DNA of 64,000 nt from Abelmoschus esculentus (GCA_035048815.1 JAUCBN010000032.1:14657501-14721500), one strand, 5' to 3'; shown: positions 32,509-43,261, counted from the stretch's first letter. Program-made: numbers and translations. The notes: generated by a model from the letters alone, not told the origin.

Positions 32509-33144
32509 TGATGAGTGCCTAAAAGGCAGTTATTTACTACCCTTCCCATGGTACTTTATGCATCTATTATACACCAACTTGAACCGAATTATGAACTCTT
32601 TGCTCAAATACTGGATATTTCGTTGTCATCACTTACAAAGTCAATATTTATAGAGAATGCAGATATTTTTACATATTCTGTACATGCAGGAATATCCAAA
32701 GCCGAAGCGGCAGTAAAATAGTGTAGCAGTAGAGGCAGAAGACATGCCGTGGCAGAATCCAGTGTGGCAGCACCAACAATGGAGGCGTATTGAAAGATAA
32801 AAATATAGAGAACATTCTGGAAGATACAACGCATCAATTGGACCAGGCTAGCGCGCTAAAAGCCTAATTCAAAGACCAAGCGGGAAAACCCTTCTAAAAG
32901 GCGGCAAACTTAGAAATATCAGATTCTTTGAAGAAGACTTGTTCCCTACTCCAAGTTTAATTATTTAGTTATATAAAACAAATCAACTTATTTGTGTTTT
33001 TACTTTATTTTCAAGAGCAAGAGAACAAGAGGAAATATATTAAGTACACCAATCCCTGTGGAGATGATACACGATATACTTATCATTTTATTACTTGGCG
33101 ACGTATACACTTGCACTCAAATAGCGCTTATACCACGCCTATCA
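32509..33144 (+). repeat. Athila-B 3' LTR (636 bp, internally deleted)
   Basis: TGATGAG...CTATCA. Its first about 420 bp match the reverse complement of solo LTR 53191-54561, and its last about 210 bp match the other end of that LTR, but about 0.73 kb between them is absent. The join is near 32950 (CTCCAAG to TTTAATTATTTAG). The GCGCTTATACCACGCC end is shared with the solo LTR. Confidence 0.85.
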
Positions 33145-33149
33145 ATTAG

Positions 33150-33949
33150 CTATAGGAACATACATTTTATCTTTACTTAGTGGACTTGATTTACATTTAG
33201 AAGATTGTTATTTTGTTCCTAGCTTAACTAAAAACATTATTTCTATTTCTTGTTTGGACAAGATTGGATTTGAGATTATTATGGTTCAGCACAATTGGTT
33301 AATGACTTATATATTTTAAATCTAGAAAATGCCACTTATAACATAAATACCAAAAGATCAAAAATAAATGACTCAAATTAAACTTATCTCTGGCATTTTC
33401 GTTTAGGCCATATAAGTGAGAAACGTATATCAAGACTCCATAAACATGGATTCTTAGATTTATTTGTTTTCGAACAACTAGATGTATGTGAATCTTGCTT
33501 ATTAGGAAAAATGACTAAGGCTCCTTTTAATGGTAAAAGTGAGCGAGCAAGTGATTTATTGGGAATAATACATAGTGATGTATGTGGACCAATGAACACA
33601 CAAGCTAGAGGTGAATTTCAGTACTTCATCACTTTCATTGATGACTTTAGTCGATATGGTTACATTTACCTTATGTGTCATAAATCTGAGGCTATCGAAA
33701 AGTTTAAAGAATTCAAGAATGAAGTACAAAATCAACTAGGCAAGAGTATTAAAGCATTTCGATCATATCGAGGTGGAGAATACTTAAGCATAGAATTTAA
33801 TGAACTCCTTAAAGAATATGGGATTGTCTCACAACTTACTCCACCAGTTACACCATAGTGGAATGGAGTTTCTGAGAGGAAAAATTGAACTTTGTTAGAC
33901 ATGGTTCGATCAATGATGAGTCATAGTGATCTTCCGACTTCTTTCTGGA
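33150..33949 (+). pseudogene. Copia gag-pre-integrase and integrase, truncated
   Basis: Continuation of the copia pol after Athila-B. It begins with the LDKIGFEIIM segment, then HFRLGHISEKRI and CESCLLGKM (HHCC). The core has SDVCGPMNT (first D), FRSYRGGEYLS where the family has SDRGGE (second D replaced by Y), and NGVSERKN (E) with a stop just after. The best frame is 33511-33858, with stops near 33317 and 33856. Homology ends in SDLPTSFW at about 33949, where deletion removed the rest of pol and the 3' LTR. Confidence 0.85.
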
Positions 33950-33964
33950 GTTTCTGGAAACTTT

Positions 33965-34679
33965 TTATGCCCTTGACATTTATTGGTGGTGATAGCTTCT
34001 TGATCATCTCGATCTTAGCTCTATCTACCTCAATGCCTTTGTGTGAGATCTTATGGCCCAACACAATACCTTCCGTCACCATGAAGTGACATTTCTCCCA
34101 ATTCATCACAAGGTCAGCCTCTTCACATCGCTTCATGACCTTTGCTAAATTGCCAAGACATTTCTGGAAACTGTCTCCAGAAACAAAAAGGTCATCCATA
34201 AAAATCTCAAGAGAGTCTTTAACCATATCGGAGAAGATAGCTTGCATGCAACGCTGGAAAGTTGTCGGGGTATTACACAATCCAAAGGGAATCCTTCAAA
34301 AAGTGTAAGTGCCGTAAGGACAAGTGAAAGTGGTCTTCTCTTGATCTTCCGGTGCGATAGCCATTTGATTATAACCCGAATATCCATCCAAGAAGCAATA
34401 GAAAGCTTTGCCCGCCAAGCGATCTAATGTTTGATCGATAAAGGATAGAGAAAAGTGGTCCTTCTTTGTAGCCTTGTTGAGCTTACGATAGTCCATGCAA
34501 ATCCTCCATCCGGTCACTACTCTTATTGGCAATAGCTCATTTTCATCATTGCTCACCACAGTCGTGCCCCCTTTCTTTGGCATACATTGAATAGGGCTTA
34601 CCCATGAATAGTCCGATATTGGGTAAATAACTCCATCATCAAGCCATTTAACAATCTCCTTCATAACAACTTGTTTCAT
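33965..34679 (-). pseudogene. Athila-A reverse transcriptase
   Basis: Frames 34296-34679 and 33921-34280 (the last residues of the latter derive from copia). Fingers: EIVKWLDDGVIYPISDYSWV, RICMDYRKLNKATKKDHFSL, FIDQTLDRLAG. Palm: FLDGYSGYNQMAIAPEDQEK, FTCPYGTY, then after a frameshift near 34290 RIPFGLCNTPTTFQRCM and the catalytic EIFMDDLFV with both aspartates. The thumb GIVLGHKISHKGIEVDRAKI runs to the copia insertion. The ATAYCFL-FLDGYSGY and CNTPTTFQRCM forms are diagnostic of Athila. Confidence 0.9.
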
Positions 34680-34712
34680 GATGGGGTTGAGTCTATGCTG
34701 CGGCTCTAAAGA

Positions 34713-35048
34713 TTAGCCATGGCATTCTTCCATAAGTATCTTATGCATACAAATGGTAGGACTGATCCCCTTTAAGTCCACCATGGTCCATCCCATCGCT
34801 CGTTTATGCTGTGAAAAAACAACAAGTAAACTTCTCTCTTGGTCAACATTTAAGTTCACAGAAATAATAACTGACAAGGTCTTATTGTCACCCAAATAAG
34901 CATATTTCAAATGTTGTGGAAAAATTTTTAGCTCTAGTTTCGGTACATCGAGTAATAAAGGCTTAGGAGGACTTAATTCCTTGAAACCAAGAGGTTCGAA
35001 GCTTGAATTGTATCTAACTATCAGCAGACTAGATTGATGTTCCTCCAA
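34713..35048 (-). pseudogene. Athila-A pol linker between protease and RT
   Basis: A 111-codon frame with LKYAYLGDNKTLSVIIS and HKRAMGWTMVDLKGISPTICMHKI, the conserved Athila block that precedes RT (usually xGWTIADIKGISPxxCMHxI). It ends at a stop near 34713, with RT resuming at 34679. Confidence 0.85.
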
Positions 35049-35147
35049 TGAAGGTTCACTAGCTTGTTGCCCTTCTTCATTCGTGAGCTCTTCATACTCA
35101 TCCAGCTGTACGAAATTGTTGTGGCAAAATTGATCAGCTTCTGTAGA

Positions 35148-35978
35148 TTACTCATAATCCGCTTCTAAAATGCTCCGACATTCTTCAGAGTCATCCATGT
35201 ACTTAAGAGAATTGTTGATGTTCATGTTCAGTCTTTGATTTTCTACACGCGTTGTGAGCTCACCCTTCTCACAATCAATGAGAATATGACCGGTTGCTAG
35301 GAAAGGCCTCCCTAAGATGATAGGTGTATTAGCATCAGTCTCACAATCAAGTATGAGGAAGTCGGCTAGAAAAACGAACTTATCCACCCTCACTATGACA
35401 TCTTCGATCGTCCCTTCAGGTCTCACATGGGAGCGATTGGCTGGCTGCAAAATGACGGATGCAGGTTTTGCATCTCCCATGCCAAGCTTCACAAAAATTG
35501 ACTTGGACATCAGATTAACCCTCGATCCAAGATCAAAAAGTGCCTTCCCAAAAAACTTTTCTCTAATGGCATAAGGAATAATGAAGCTGCCCGGATCCTT
35601 CTTCTTTGATGGTAGATTACTCAATGTAGAGTAATACTCTTTTGTCGTGGCAATTGTCTCGAACCTCTCTACTTTACGCTTCTTCGTAACTATCTCCTTC
35701 AAAAATTTAACATAGGTGGTCATCTGGTCAATTGCCTCCAATAGCGGGACATTTATATATAACTGATCTAACTTGTCCACAAACTTTTTAAACTGAATTT
35801 CATCGTTGTGCTTCTTGAGACTCTGGGGAAAGGGTGGTGGGGGTCTAACTTCTTTCATTAGTGGTTTAGGAACTGGTTTTGCCGTGACATTTCTGCTCGC
35901 TCCATCGGTAGGTTCCTTTGTCAAACCTTTCTCTTGATCCTTTTCCTCAAGATTTTGCTCAAGCATTTCTTCCTGCAC
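35148..35978 (-). CDS. Athila-A retropepsin-like protease and upstream gag linker
   Basis: A 276-codon frame. Residues 1-110 are the acidic/E-K linker and the conserved block PPPPFPQSLKKHNDEIQFKK, VDKLDQLYINVPLLEAIDQ. The protease follows: AIREKFFGKALFDLGSRVNL (active-site D-L-G near residue 148, with S-R where A-S is usual), RSHVRPEGTIEDVIV, CETDANTPIILGRPFLATGH and IDCEKGELTTRV. It is the counterpart of Athila-B 28951-29631. Confidence 0.9.
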   Translation of the reverse strand: MQEEMLEQNLEEKDQEKGLTKEPTDGASRNVTAKPVPKPLMKEVRPPPPFPQSLKKHNDEIQFKKFVDKLDQLYINVPLLEAIDQMTTYVKFLKEIVTKKRKVERFETIATTKEYYSTLSNLPSKKKDPGSFIIPYAIREKFFGKALFDLGSRVNLMSKSIFVKLGMGDAKPASVILQPANRSHVRPEGTIEDVIVRVDKFVFLADFLILDCETDANTPIILGRPFLATGHILIDCEKGELTTRVENQRLNMNINNSLKYMDDSEECRSILEADYE

Positions 35979-36256
35979 AGGTTCTGGTAGGGAATCTTCA
36001 AACTTCTTCCCCCCAAACTTATCTTGATGATTAAGTTAAGTACCACTTCTGAGTGTGATTGCGCTGCAGTGCTCCTTTCCATGCGGCTTAGTGACTTCAG
36101 TATCACTCGACAGACGACCAGGTTGACGCTCCTATAATGCCGTGGTAATTTGGCCAACTTGACTCTTCAGATTTCGCAACGAAGCACTGTGGCTTTTCAG
36201 TAGAGTACCTTGGTTCTTGATGGCAGTTGAATGCTCTTGAAGCATCGTCTTGGTAT

Positions 36257-37378
36257 TTAGAATAAAGTCTTACATAGTTGCCTCCAAAGAACTGGTATTA
36301 GATGATGATGCAGCCCCCTTGCTCTGATTATGTCAGGGTATATTCGGTTGAAAATTCTAGGGCTCTTACTGATTTTAGTTCCGCGCTTGAGAATTAGGAT
36401 TGGTGGGTCCTGGTTTCCCCATGAAAAATTTGTATATTGTCTCCATCTTGGATTGTAGGTGTTCGAGTATGGATTGTTGTTGCTTCGGTTGAAGTTGCTC
36501 ACATAATTCGCTGTCTCATGGGTTCTTGGGCACTCACTCTCTTGATGATTGTCATGGCATATCAGACATGCTGAACTGGCCTTTTTTACTTCCTTTACTT
36601 CATTGGAACGTTTAATGCTCTTCAACATGTTGGTGATAGCTGAGAGTTGGACGGATAATAAATCTTTCACATCAAGCTCAAATGTCCCTTGTGCCTTCCT
36701 CCCGGTTCTAAGTCTTGTAGAAGGAAATTGATAGTCATTGTTGGCAATTCTGCGAAGAATGTCAAATGCCTCATTGGGTGATTTGTCTAACAAAGTTCCA
36801 TTTGCCGAGGCATCTAGCATCATCCTCGTTAGTGAATTGACTCCGTTATAGAACATTACAACTTGAGTCCAATCTTGAAATCCATGATTTGCACACTTGC
36901 AAAGCAGTCCCTTGTATCGATCCCAACATTCGCACATCGAATCGTCGTCACCTTGTTGAAAAGAAGCAATATCATTTTGAAGTTGAGTATTGAGATTCGG
37001 AGGATTATACCGTAGCAAAAAGCTCTTGCATAGATCCATTGATCCGAATGGTACTCCACTCAACCATCCCCTTGTTCGACCATATAGAAAATAAGGAAAT
37101 AGTTTGAGCTTCAACACATCCTCATGAACTCCTTGTTGACGGAATAAATCACAAACTTCTAAAAATGCCCTGATATGTTGCCTTGCATCTTGATGCGCCA
37201 TACCTCCAAATTGCTCAATCGAGTTAAGCATATTAAACATAACAGGCTTAAGTTCGAAATGTGTAGCTTTAATTTTTGGTGCCACAATGCCAGGATTAAG
37301 ATCATCCAAGATAGGATTTAAATGATCCCTAATAGCTCTCGGTCTAGGTGCAACAACGTACTGGTTTACCCCCGACAT
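36257..37378 (-). CDS. Athila-A gag polyprotein
   Basis: At 373 codons this is the longest frame in the window. It starts at ATG 37376-37378, about 230 bp inside the PBS. It has NLNPGIVAPKIKATHFELKP, FGGMAHQDARQHIRAFLEVC, LKLFPYFLYGRTRGWLSGVP, LQNDIASFQQ and FYNGVNSLTRMMLDASANGTLLDKSPNEAFDILR, the Athila Retrotrans_gag core. Near residue 275 is a zinc knuckle CLICHDNHQESEC (CX2CX3HX4C, the Athila form). It assembles the virus-like particle and packages RNA. The C-terminal 60 residues look out of frame, so a frameshift lies near 36400. The region 35979-36256 continues the gag tail in broken frames. Confidence 0.9.
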   Translation of the reverse strand: MSGVNQYVVAPRPRAIRDHLNPILDDLNPGIVAPKIKATHFELKPVMFNMLNSIEQFGGMAHQDARQHIRAFLEVCDLFRQQGVHEDVLKLKLFPYFLYGRTRGWLSGVPFGSMDLCKSFLLRYNPPNLNTQLQNDIASFQQGDDDSMCECWDRYKGLLCKCANHGFQDWTQVVMFYNGVNSLTRMMLDASANGTLLDKSPNEAFDILRRIANNDYQFPSTRLRTGRKAQGTFELDVKDLLSVQLSAITNMLKSIKRSNEVKEVKKASSACLICHDNHQESECPRTHETANYVSNFNRSNNNPYSNTYNPRWRQYTNFSWGNQDPPILILKRGTKISKSPRIFNRIYPDIIRARGLHHHLIPVLWRQLCKTLF

Positions 37379-37607
37379 TTTGAACTACTGGGTCCTGAAC
37401 TGGTGGGTCCATAGTTGTATGCTGAGTATGTCTTCTTTGACGAAACAAATGCTCAATTTCAGGCACTATAGGATAGAGATGTCCGTCAGTAGACCGTCTG
37501 GACATGCACTGAAAAGAAAAACAAATAAACAAGTAAAACTGAACTAGAAAAATAAACTAAGCAAAACAAAAATGACAAAACAAAAATGATAAACTTTAGA
37601 TAGATAG

Positions 37608-37626
37608 ATTCCCGGCAACGGTGCCA
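37608..37626 (-). other. Athila-A primer-binding site (tRNA-Asp type)
   Basis: On the minus strand TGGCACCGTTGCCGGGAAT lies six bases inside the LTR end at 37633. It matches the Athila PBS complementary to tRNA-Asp (usual form TGGCGCCGTTGCCGGGG) with few changes. Confidence 0.85.
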
Positions 37627-37632
37627 AAAACT

Positions 37633-39470
37633 TGGTGTATTCTGTGTAGTGCTATAATTGATGTATGTGAACACACATATATGTGCAAGTATACATAGTC
37701 ATGCAAGTAATAATAGGGTGAGTGAGTATCGTTCCCACGAGGATCTAGAGTAAAGTGTGCAGTCAAATTTTCCAAGGTAAAAAGGATTGTCAATAAAAAG
37801 AAAACAAAGATAGAGATATAAACACAATATAATGAATATGTACGATGAAGGTATAAGATGAAAATGTTTCTAGAGTGAAAGCAACTAAAGTTTGTCAAGG
37901 TAAAGTAGAATGGATGATGATGGCAAGGTGGATGTATGAAGGTGATATGTGAGTGTATAGCAGAGTGATTGCACGATGGTAAGCAAAGTAAAGAAAGTAA
38001 GTTGTGAATGCGAGGGCAAAAACAGGATGCAAGAACACGTTAAACAATATATTGTACTTCTCCTCTATTGATGAACTCTCTAGGGAATGACTGACGGTGG
38101 CTTCTATGGTTTCCTACCCCTTACCCCTACGTAACATATAGCTGCTATGTTGTATACTTACTCGACTGAGGTTTCTAAAGTATTCCCGCTCTCTTGATCA
38201 TAGGAACCTGACAAACTAAAATGTCATGGTATTTTCGCCTGTCACGCGAATGATACCTTAGCATATCGATAAAGCACCCTCTTTTTATTCGTTGAAGCCT
38301 TCACCTACGCCTCTCTCGAGTTCTCTAGGATCCAACTAGGCCCTATTTGCAGTCTAGAACCCATTGCTCACGTAGATCCTCCCTTAGCTCCTCTCGGATG
38401 ATCTAAGGATCTATAGTTACGCCTCTCTCAAGTGCTCTAACATGTATCTAAACCATGGACACTCTCGTGCCTCTTACAAAGTTTAAATAATTACCAACAA
38501 TGAGCAAAGTAAATATATAAACACTTAGCATGCAATACATTAAATAGAAACAAAAGTTAATCATCCATAAAAGCTACCACCGAAACAAGGTTATATGGTG
38601 GAGCTAAATGTTGAGAATAATCATCCACATTAAACTTAAACATCTAAAATTAATCCTCATGAAAATATAAACAAAATAAAGCAAGAAGGACTAGAAGACA
38701 CCCTCGGTGTGCACCACCGCCGGCTATTCAACCACCATGGACCTCTTGGTATGCTAGACCCTCTTGGATGCTTAGCACACCACTCCCATCGAGTTCTATC
38801 AATGGAGGTCCCCTTGGCCGAAAGTTGGAGGAGAAAGGTGGGAGCTTTCCGCCGCCGCAAAAACCACCGTAAAAGGTGCCTCTTTTTCTGTGTTTTTGTT
38901 CTCCTAAAAAATCCTCTTTTTGTGTAAGTCACCATGTCTTTTAAAGAGGGTGAAAAACCTAAAAGATATGCAAAAATGCATTTCTACCCTCATTTTTGTC
39001 CTAACATTTCTGCAGGAATGACAGAGGTGACAGTGGTCCCCTACTGACGTGGCTCGGGTACAGACCATATTCTTTGTCGTCCCCTATTGAGGTGGGTGTA
39101 GCCAGATGTAGTGGTCCCGATCGGCTATGGTATCACCAGCTAGCACTTTTATCAAAATATCTCTTCGTCGTTTAGCTCAGCCCAGGAGTTCTCTAGCTTT
39201 GCCATGGCATTTTCCTTCTGCCATCCTTCTGAGAATGCCATGAAAAATTGCCTTAACTTTCATTCTGCTTTACTTGCACAACACCACTAAAAAGAATTAT
39301 CTTTCACATTAAATAGAAACTATTATCACCTCAAAATGCCAAGACATATCTAAAAGACTATATGCAATGTCATGAGCCTAAATGTAGCTAAATGAACCTA
39401 TATGAGCCTAAGGACACTCAATAACTTAAGTAAAAAGGCCTAAAATATAGCCTTTTTTGCGGATTTATCA
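37633..39470 (-). repeat. Athila-A 5' LTR, uninterrupted
   Basis: TGGTGTATTC...GGATTTATCA, 1838 bp, collinear with the split 3' LTR. It contains CGAGTGCTCTA-like phrases repeated near 38310 and 38420 and a C/G-rich stretch near 38700-38900. Minus-strand frames such as 38657-38935 are in LTR sequence and not conserved as frames in the other copy. Confidence 0.9.
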
Positions 39471-39475
39471 ACTAT

Positions 39476-40140
39476 CTTGAAAACAGTAGATAAACAACTT
39501 CTTGTTGCTAGTGAATCCGGCCATTTTATGACAGAACATGATCACATGCGTTGTTGGGCACGTCATGCCTCCATAATTCTCAAATTCGGGTGTTCTGAAC
39601 TTTGGGGAGATCTTTAAATCAGGAACTAAGCTGAGCTCACCTACGTTCAAGCCATGAGAATCCTCCTCCACCTCTCTCATACGAAGATTATCTTCAAGGT
39701 CTTTTCTGGTCTCCTCGAGTTGCTTAGAGAATTCCACCTTTACTTTGCTAAATTTCTCGAGTTCATCCAAATCAGGCACAATATCACCAGCATTCTGATC
39801 ATTTTCAGCCACTCCAAATAACGGGGTTTGGATCTAGATATCGGCTTGAAAGTTGAACGCTGCTCCCTTCTACAGGATAGGGCCGAAGCCAATAATAATG
39901 GGGGAATACGTTGGGTTTAATCCTATTTGGGACGGATTCTCTACTACTCCCTTCCCCTTGGAATCATCCAACGACTTGAGTCCTAACATTTGGGACAGCT
40001 ATCCTAACATATCTTGATGGGCCTTAATCATGGATTCCTTCAACTCCAACTGTGATTTCTTCAACTGACTCCTTAACTCTGCCTCTAGCTTGTTGAAGTG
40101 TTATTCCATTTTCTTTGCTTAGGAACGAGTATAGTACTGA
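39476..40140 (-). pseudogene. Ogre/Tat gag N-terminal part
   Basis: The clear frame is 39468-39812: a helical region (LEKFSKVKVEFSKQLEETRK) followed by LVPDLKISPKFRTPEFENYG and CPTTHVIMFCHKMAGFTSNK, the conserved Tat gag block. The block normally continues into the segment found at 4977 on the other side of Athila-A. From 39813 to about 40140 a helical L/Q/K-rich N-terminus (QLKKSQLELKESM) is visible with several stops. Start codon not certain. Confidence 0.8.
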
Positions 40141-40439
40141 TGCAGAATGATTGCAAATTCTGTTTTACACATTTTCAAATATTAAATTTAATTGTATACA
40201 CGATTAGTGCATGTAAGATGTGTGTAAGAATGCATACGAATGATAAGATGCTTCAAGTAATATGCGAACAAAGGTGTTGATTCATTTAGTGATCGTCCTT
40301 GAACCAACTTTCATTTAATTTTAAAATTTATTCATTACAAGGTAAACGAGAATAAAAACTACATATAGGCGTCAGCCCTAGCCCCTAAATCCTAGATGGC
40401 CTTGAGTAGCTGAATGAATCGAGCGGCTTCCTTCATGTC

Positions 40440-42700
40440 TTATGCCACAAACGATGCTAAGGCTTCAGCCTCCGCAACTAGATTTTTTACATATTGGGCT
40501 ACCTCCTGAACTTGTACCATTAGGGTGATGTTGTAGTCATCCCAATCCTGGATCATGCGGGTGGCGTCACGAAGACGATGCAACCAATAATTATCTCCCC
40601 CTTGTGCAACTTCCTCAAGGACCACAAGTCGTCCCAAATAATCTTGTACCGTAGCCTCAAACTCTTCTATTCGTGCTCGGAGTGAGACATTCTCTTGTTG
40701 ACTGGCTTGTAGTTCTAAGAATCCATTTCTAGCCACATACTTTTCCAAAGAGTGATCCAATTCCTCAACCCTGTTCTCTAGCTGAGCATTCTGGACTTGA
40801 CATTACTTTAAAGCTTCAGAAGTAGAAACATATAGGTCTTGCATCTCAAAGAAGCGGTTCTTGCTTTCTTGAGCCCTTCCCTTCCATGCATCCGTGTTTC
40901 CCTTTTCCCAAATTATAACTTGATTTCTTTTCTCTTTTTCTTCTCGGTATTTTTCTCTCTCCTGGATGATTGCTTTTCTAGCATTCCTTTTTTTCAATCT
41001 AGATCCTTTGAACCTTTATCTCTCTTTCCATAGCTTGTTTGTTCTTATCCCTTTCTTCTTTTAGGATACGAATCCCATTTATCCTTTCTATTTCCACAGC
41101 GAGGAACTTCTTTCCGTTAGCGGTTTATACTCGGGTGTGAAGTTTGATAGTTTTCTTCTGATACAGAGCATTTTTCTCGCTCAAATCATCATTAGCTTTC
41201 TTCAATTGTTTAATAGTCTCATCCTTTACATCGAGGTCCAACCTTACCTTGTAGAACTCTTCTACATGACGGAATTTCATCTCTTCCATTTGTTTTATGA
41301 CTTCTTCCATCTCACTCCTTAGAATACCGGACTCAGAGGGAACTATGCGCATGTGCTCCTCTAGTATCATATTAGGTTCATGGTCAGATACCAGAATCTT
41401 ATCATTGATCCTGACGCATCTCCAAAGATCATAATCTAGTGTGGTTATACCTTGAGTACTTCCCTCTACTCGAATGCGGTAACAATGATCTCATGCCCTA
41501 TTTATGGTTTGAACCTGGGCTCGGTATTCATTCATGAAAGGGAATTTTGTGCCACTTAATCATGTCGTGAAAGAGATAAATTGTCGAGACCTGAACTATC
41601 TTGACACTAGTAAAGGTTCGTAGGCGATCCCTTCGTATAGACCGACCATCATGATCGAATTATAGTTATCGACCCTATAGAGGAAACATAACTCATGGAA
41701 CATCCATGGAACCCTCCACACAATGTCGTTGTCCTACAAATTTTTTAAGATCTCTGACCATTTCCTTTTATCTAGATCCTACCGCCATTATCTAGCTAAT
41801 TACTCTCGTATCGAGGAGAAGCTCCCCTGAAAAATACCTGAAAGAACTTGGGTCGGCTCCTTCCAGAAATGACTCTAAATCCAAATTTGAAGGAGCTGTG
41901 TACAACCTCTAAAAAGACTTTCCTCATACTTCCGACAAGCATTCAAAGAGATGAAAGTTTAGGTCAATATGGCCATCACTGGGTTGGCCTTCTTTTTCAA
42001 ACGATCAAACAGGTAAAGAATGGCCACTTCTATGTTGCCCAACACTCAGGGGAAAATAACCAATCCATATATGCCTAAAGCGAATAAGGCCATCTTCATT
42101 ACCTCATCCGGGTGTGTCGGTATAATATCCCCAATGCTTTCCCACGAGCCCAAGCATCGCTCATTCTGGCTAAAGGGCTCAACTTTGACTGATAGTTTTG
42201 AGGCCTTGGGGGGTTCGAGTAAATCCAATATTTGTTAACATTTCTTCGATTTATCAGAGCAGTGTATTCCTCTATTGTGGGCATTAAGTCGTTTCTATTA
42301 AAAATGAAGCAGCAAAAAGAGGGATTCTAGAACTAAAAAAGCGTCCCGGAGTAAAGGTTGGTTGACTTTAGCATATATTAACTGAGCTATGTCTCCGTAA
42401 TTTTCACAAAATAGGCCTTGAATTCGCTGATCCTAACTCTCCCATATCTCCTTTAGATCGTATAGATCATTCTGTTGTAGATTGACATAAGTATAACCAG
42501 TTACTATGAGCTCGCTTGGTAAACTATCTCCAAAGGCCTTATGGTTGACTTCTGACCAATGTTGGATCGCTGAATTCTTATCTTGAGAATTAAGGATCCT
42601 TTTATCTATGATGAAAGCTCTCAATGCGGGCAAACCACCCGAATCAACACCTTTATGAAAATGTAAAAAAGATGCAAGCAAAATAAAAAAAGGCAAAAAG
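40440..42700 (-). pseudogene. Ogre/Tat ORF1 (DUF7745-like N-terminus, coiled-coil C-terminus)
   Basis: Minus-strand pieces in order: 42433-42696 (HWSEVNHKAFGDSLPSELIV), then 42099-42284 (MPTIEEYTALINR), 41600-41450 and 41125-41370 (EEVIKQMEEMKFRHVEEFYK), 40803-40997 and 40440-40760 (RIEEFEATVQDYLGRLVVLE). The first half carries the PTIEEYTAL and APLLVLRQ-like segments of the plant domain catalogued as DUF7745. The second half is a long coiled coil rich in E, K, R and Q. Ogre elements are known to have such an extra ORF before gag, of unknown function. About eight stops and frameshifts, so no intact protein. Confidence 0.7.
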
Positions 42701-43261
42701 GGCAGAAAAAGAAAAAAGTGTTAGTAAGGATCACATAAATAGTAAAGGCATAAATAAATAAGTAACATAAAGGAAAAACAAACAAGATCTAGATATCACC
42801 TAATTCACCTAGATTATTCGCATGGCTGTAACGGGGTAGGTTGACTATGTTCTCTATATGCAGCTTTGGTACTAGGAGGTACCCGAATTGTATTTATTGT
42901 CCTCTTCTAAGAGTAGAAAGACCCTCGATCGTCACCCATTATAGGCTCATTTTGAATGATTTCAATCCGAGAGGACCCTTTCTCTATTCCCATACAGGGA
43001 AACAATATTCCCACGAAAGCATAGGGTAGTCGTGCCCCGAAGGTACTTTGCTAGGCCCATACGAAGGAACAATATCCTCATGAAAGCGTTAGCATTCCCC
43101 CCCCCCCCACTTAGAACAAAGAGTTTAAATGTTGGATGTACAAACGCTAAAATATACTCACTTTAATAAATAAATAATAATTTAGTTACTACTTCACTTC
43201 ACAAATTCATAAATTAATTAAGCGATAATTTTAAAAATAAGGCTTGACTCTCTAAAAATTT
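42701..43261. other. Ogre leader between PBS and ORF1
   Basis: No gene. It contains a run of 12 C at 43097-43108 (12 G on the element sense strand) and two phrases of a direct repeat, CCATACxxxGGAACAATATYC, near 42990 and 43056. Its end is AT-rich up to the PBS. Confidence 0.6.

Larger units (their letters stand above)
27685..33144 (+). mobile_element. Athila-B: Athila derivative with gag, protease and env-position ORF but no RT/integrase (level 6)
   Basis: A plus-strand element of 5460 bp flanked by ATTAG at 27680-27684 and 33145-33149. The right LTR is 32509-33144, starting TGATGAG and ending CTATCA. The left LTR is reduced to about 106 bp (27685-27790) and runs straight into gag. Gag, protease and the env-position ORF follow in order with no RT, RNase H or integrase between protease and env. 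LTR ends match solo LTRs 45897-47305, 52334-55043 and 53191-54561, so this is an active-in-the-past family here. The element probably relied on proteins of related Athila copies. Confidence 0.9.
23771..33959 (+). mobile_element. Truncated Ty1/copia retrotransposon (level 5), interrupted by Athila-B
   Basis: A plus-strand element beginning with an LTR at 23771 (TGTTAG...), then PBS, leader, gag, protease start, Athila-B insertion (27685-33144), then gag-pre-integrase and integrase to about 33949. RT, RNase H and the 3' LTR are missing. The left flank is ACTTC (23766-23770). The right flank near 33960-33964 is ACTTT, a likely decayed target duplication, after which the Athila-A reading resumes. 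The LTR family is the same as the solo LTR at 57999-59450, whose end is TCCCAACA. Confidence 0.85.
4978..39470 (-). mobile_element. Athila-A: Athila-type Ty3/gypsy retrotransposon (level 4), itself interrupted
   Basis: A minus-strand element flanked by ACTAT at 4973-4977 and 39471-39475. Its right (5') LTR is 37633-39470 (1838 bp). Its left (3') LTR is 4978-5176 plus 17148-18790 (about 1842 bp once the Tekay insertion and its duplication are removed). Inside, right to left: PBS, gag, protease, RT, then after the copia insertion RNase H, integrase, the env-like Athila ORF and the polypurine tract. The primer-binding site fits tRNA-Asp, as in Arabidopsis Athila. In the first 200 bp the two LTRs differ at about 8 percent of sites by eye. 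Confidence 0.9.

Noticed and set aside
38657..38935. Minus-strand 92-codon frame rich in R and S
   Set aside because: It lies in the Athila-A LTR and the matching region of the other LTR (about 18030-18250) does not keep the same frame.
43097..43108. Run of 12 C as a polypurine tract (G-run on the minus strand)
   Set aside because: It lies near the PBS side of the Ogre element, not next to a 3' LTR, and there is no LTR start beside it.
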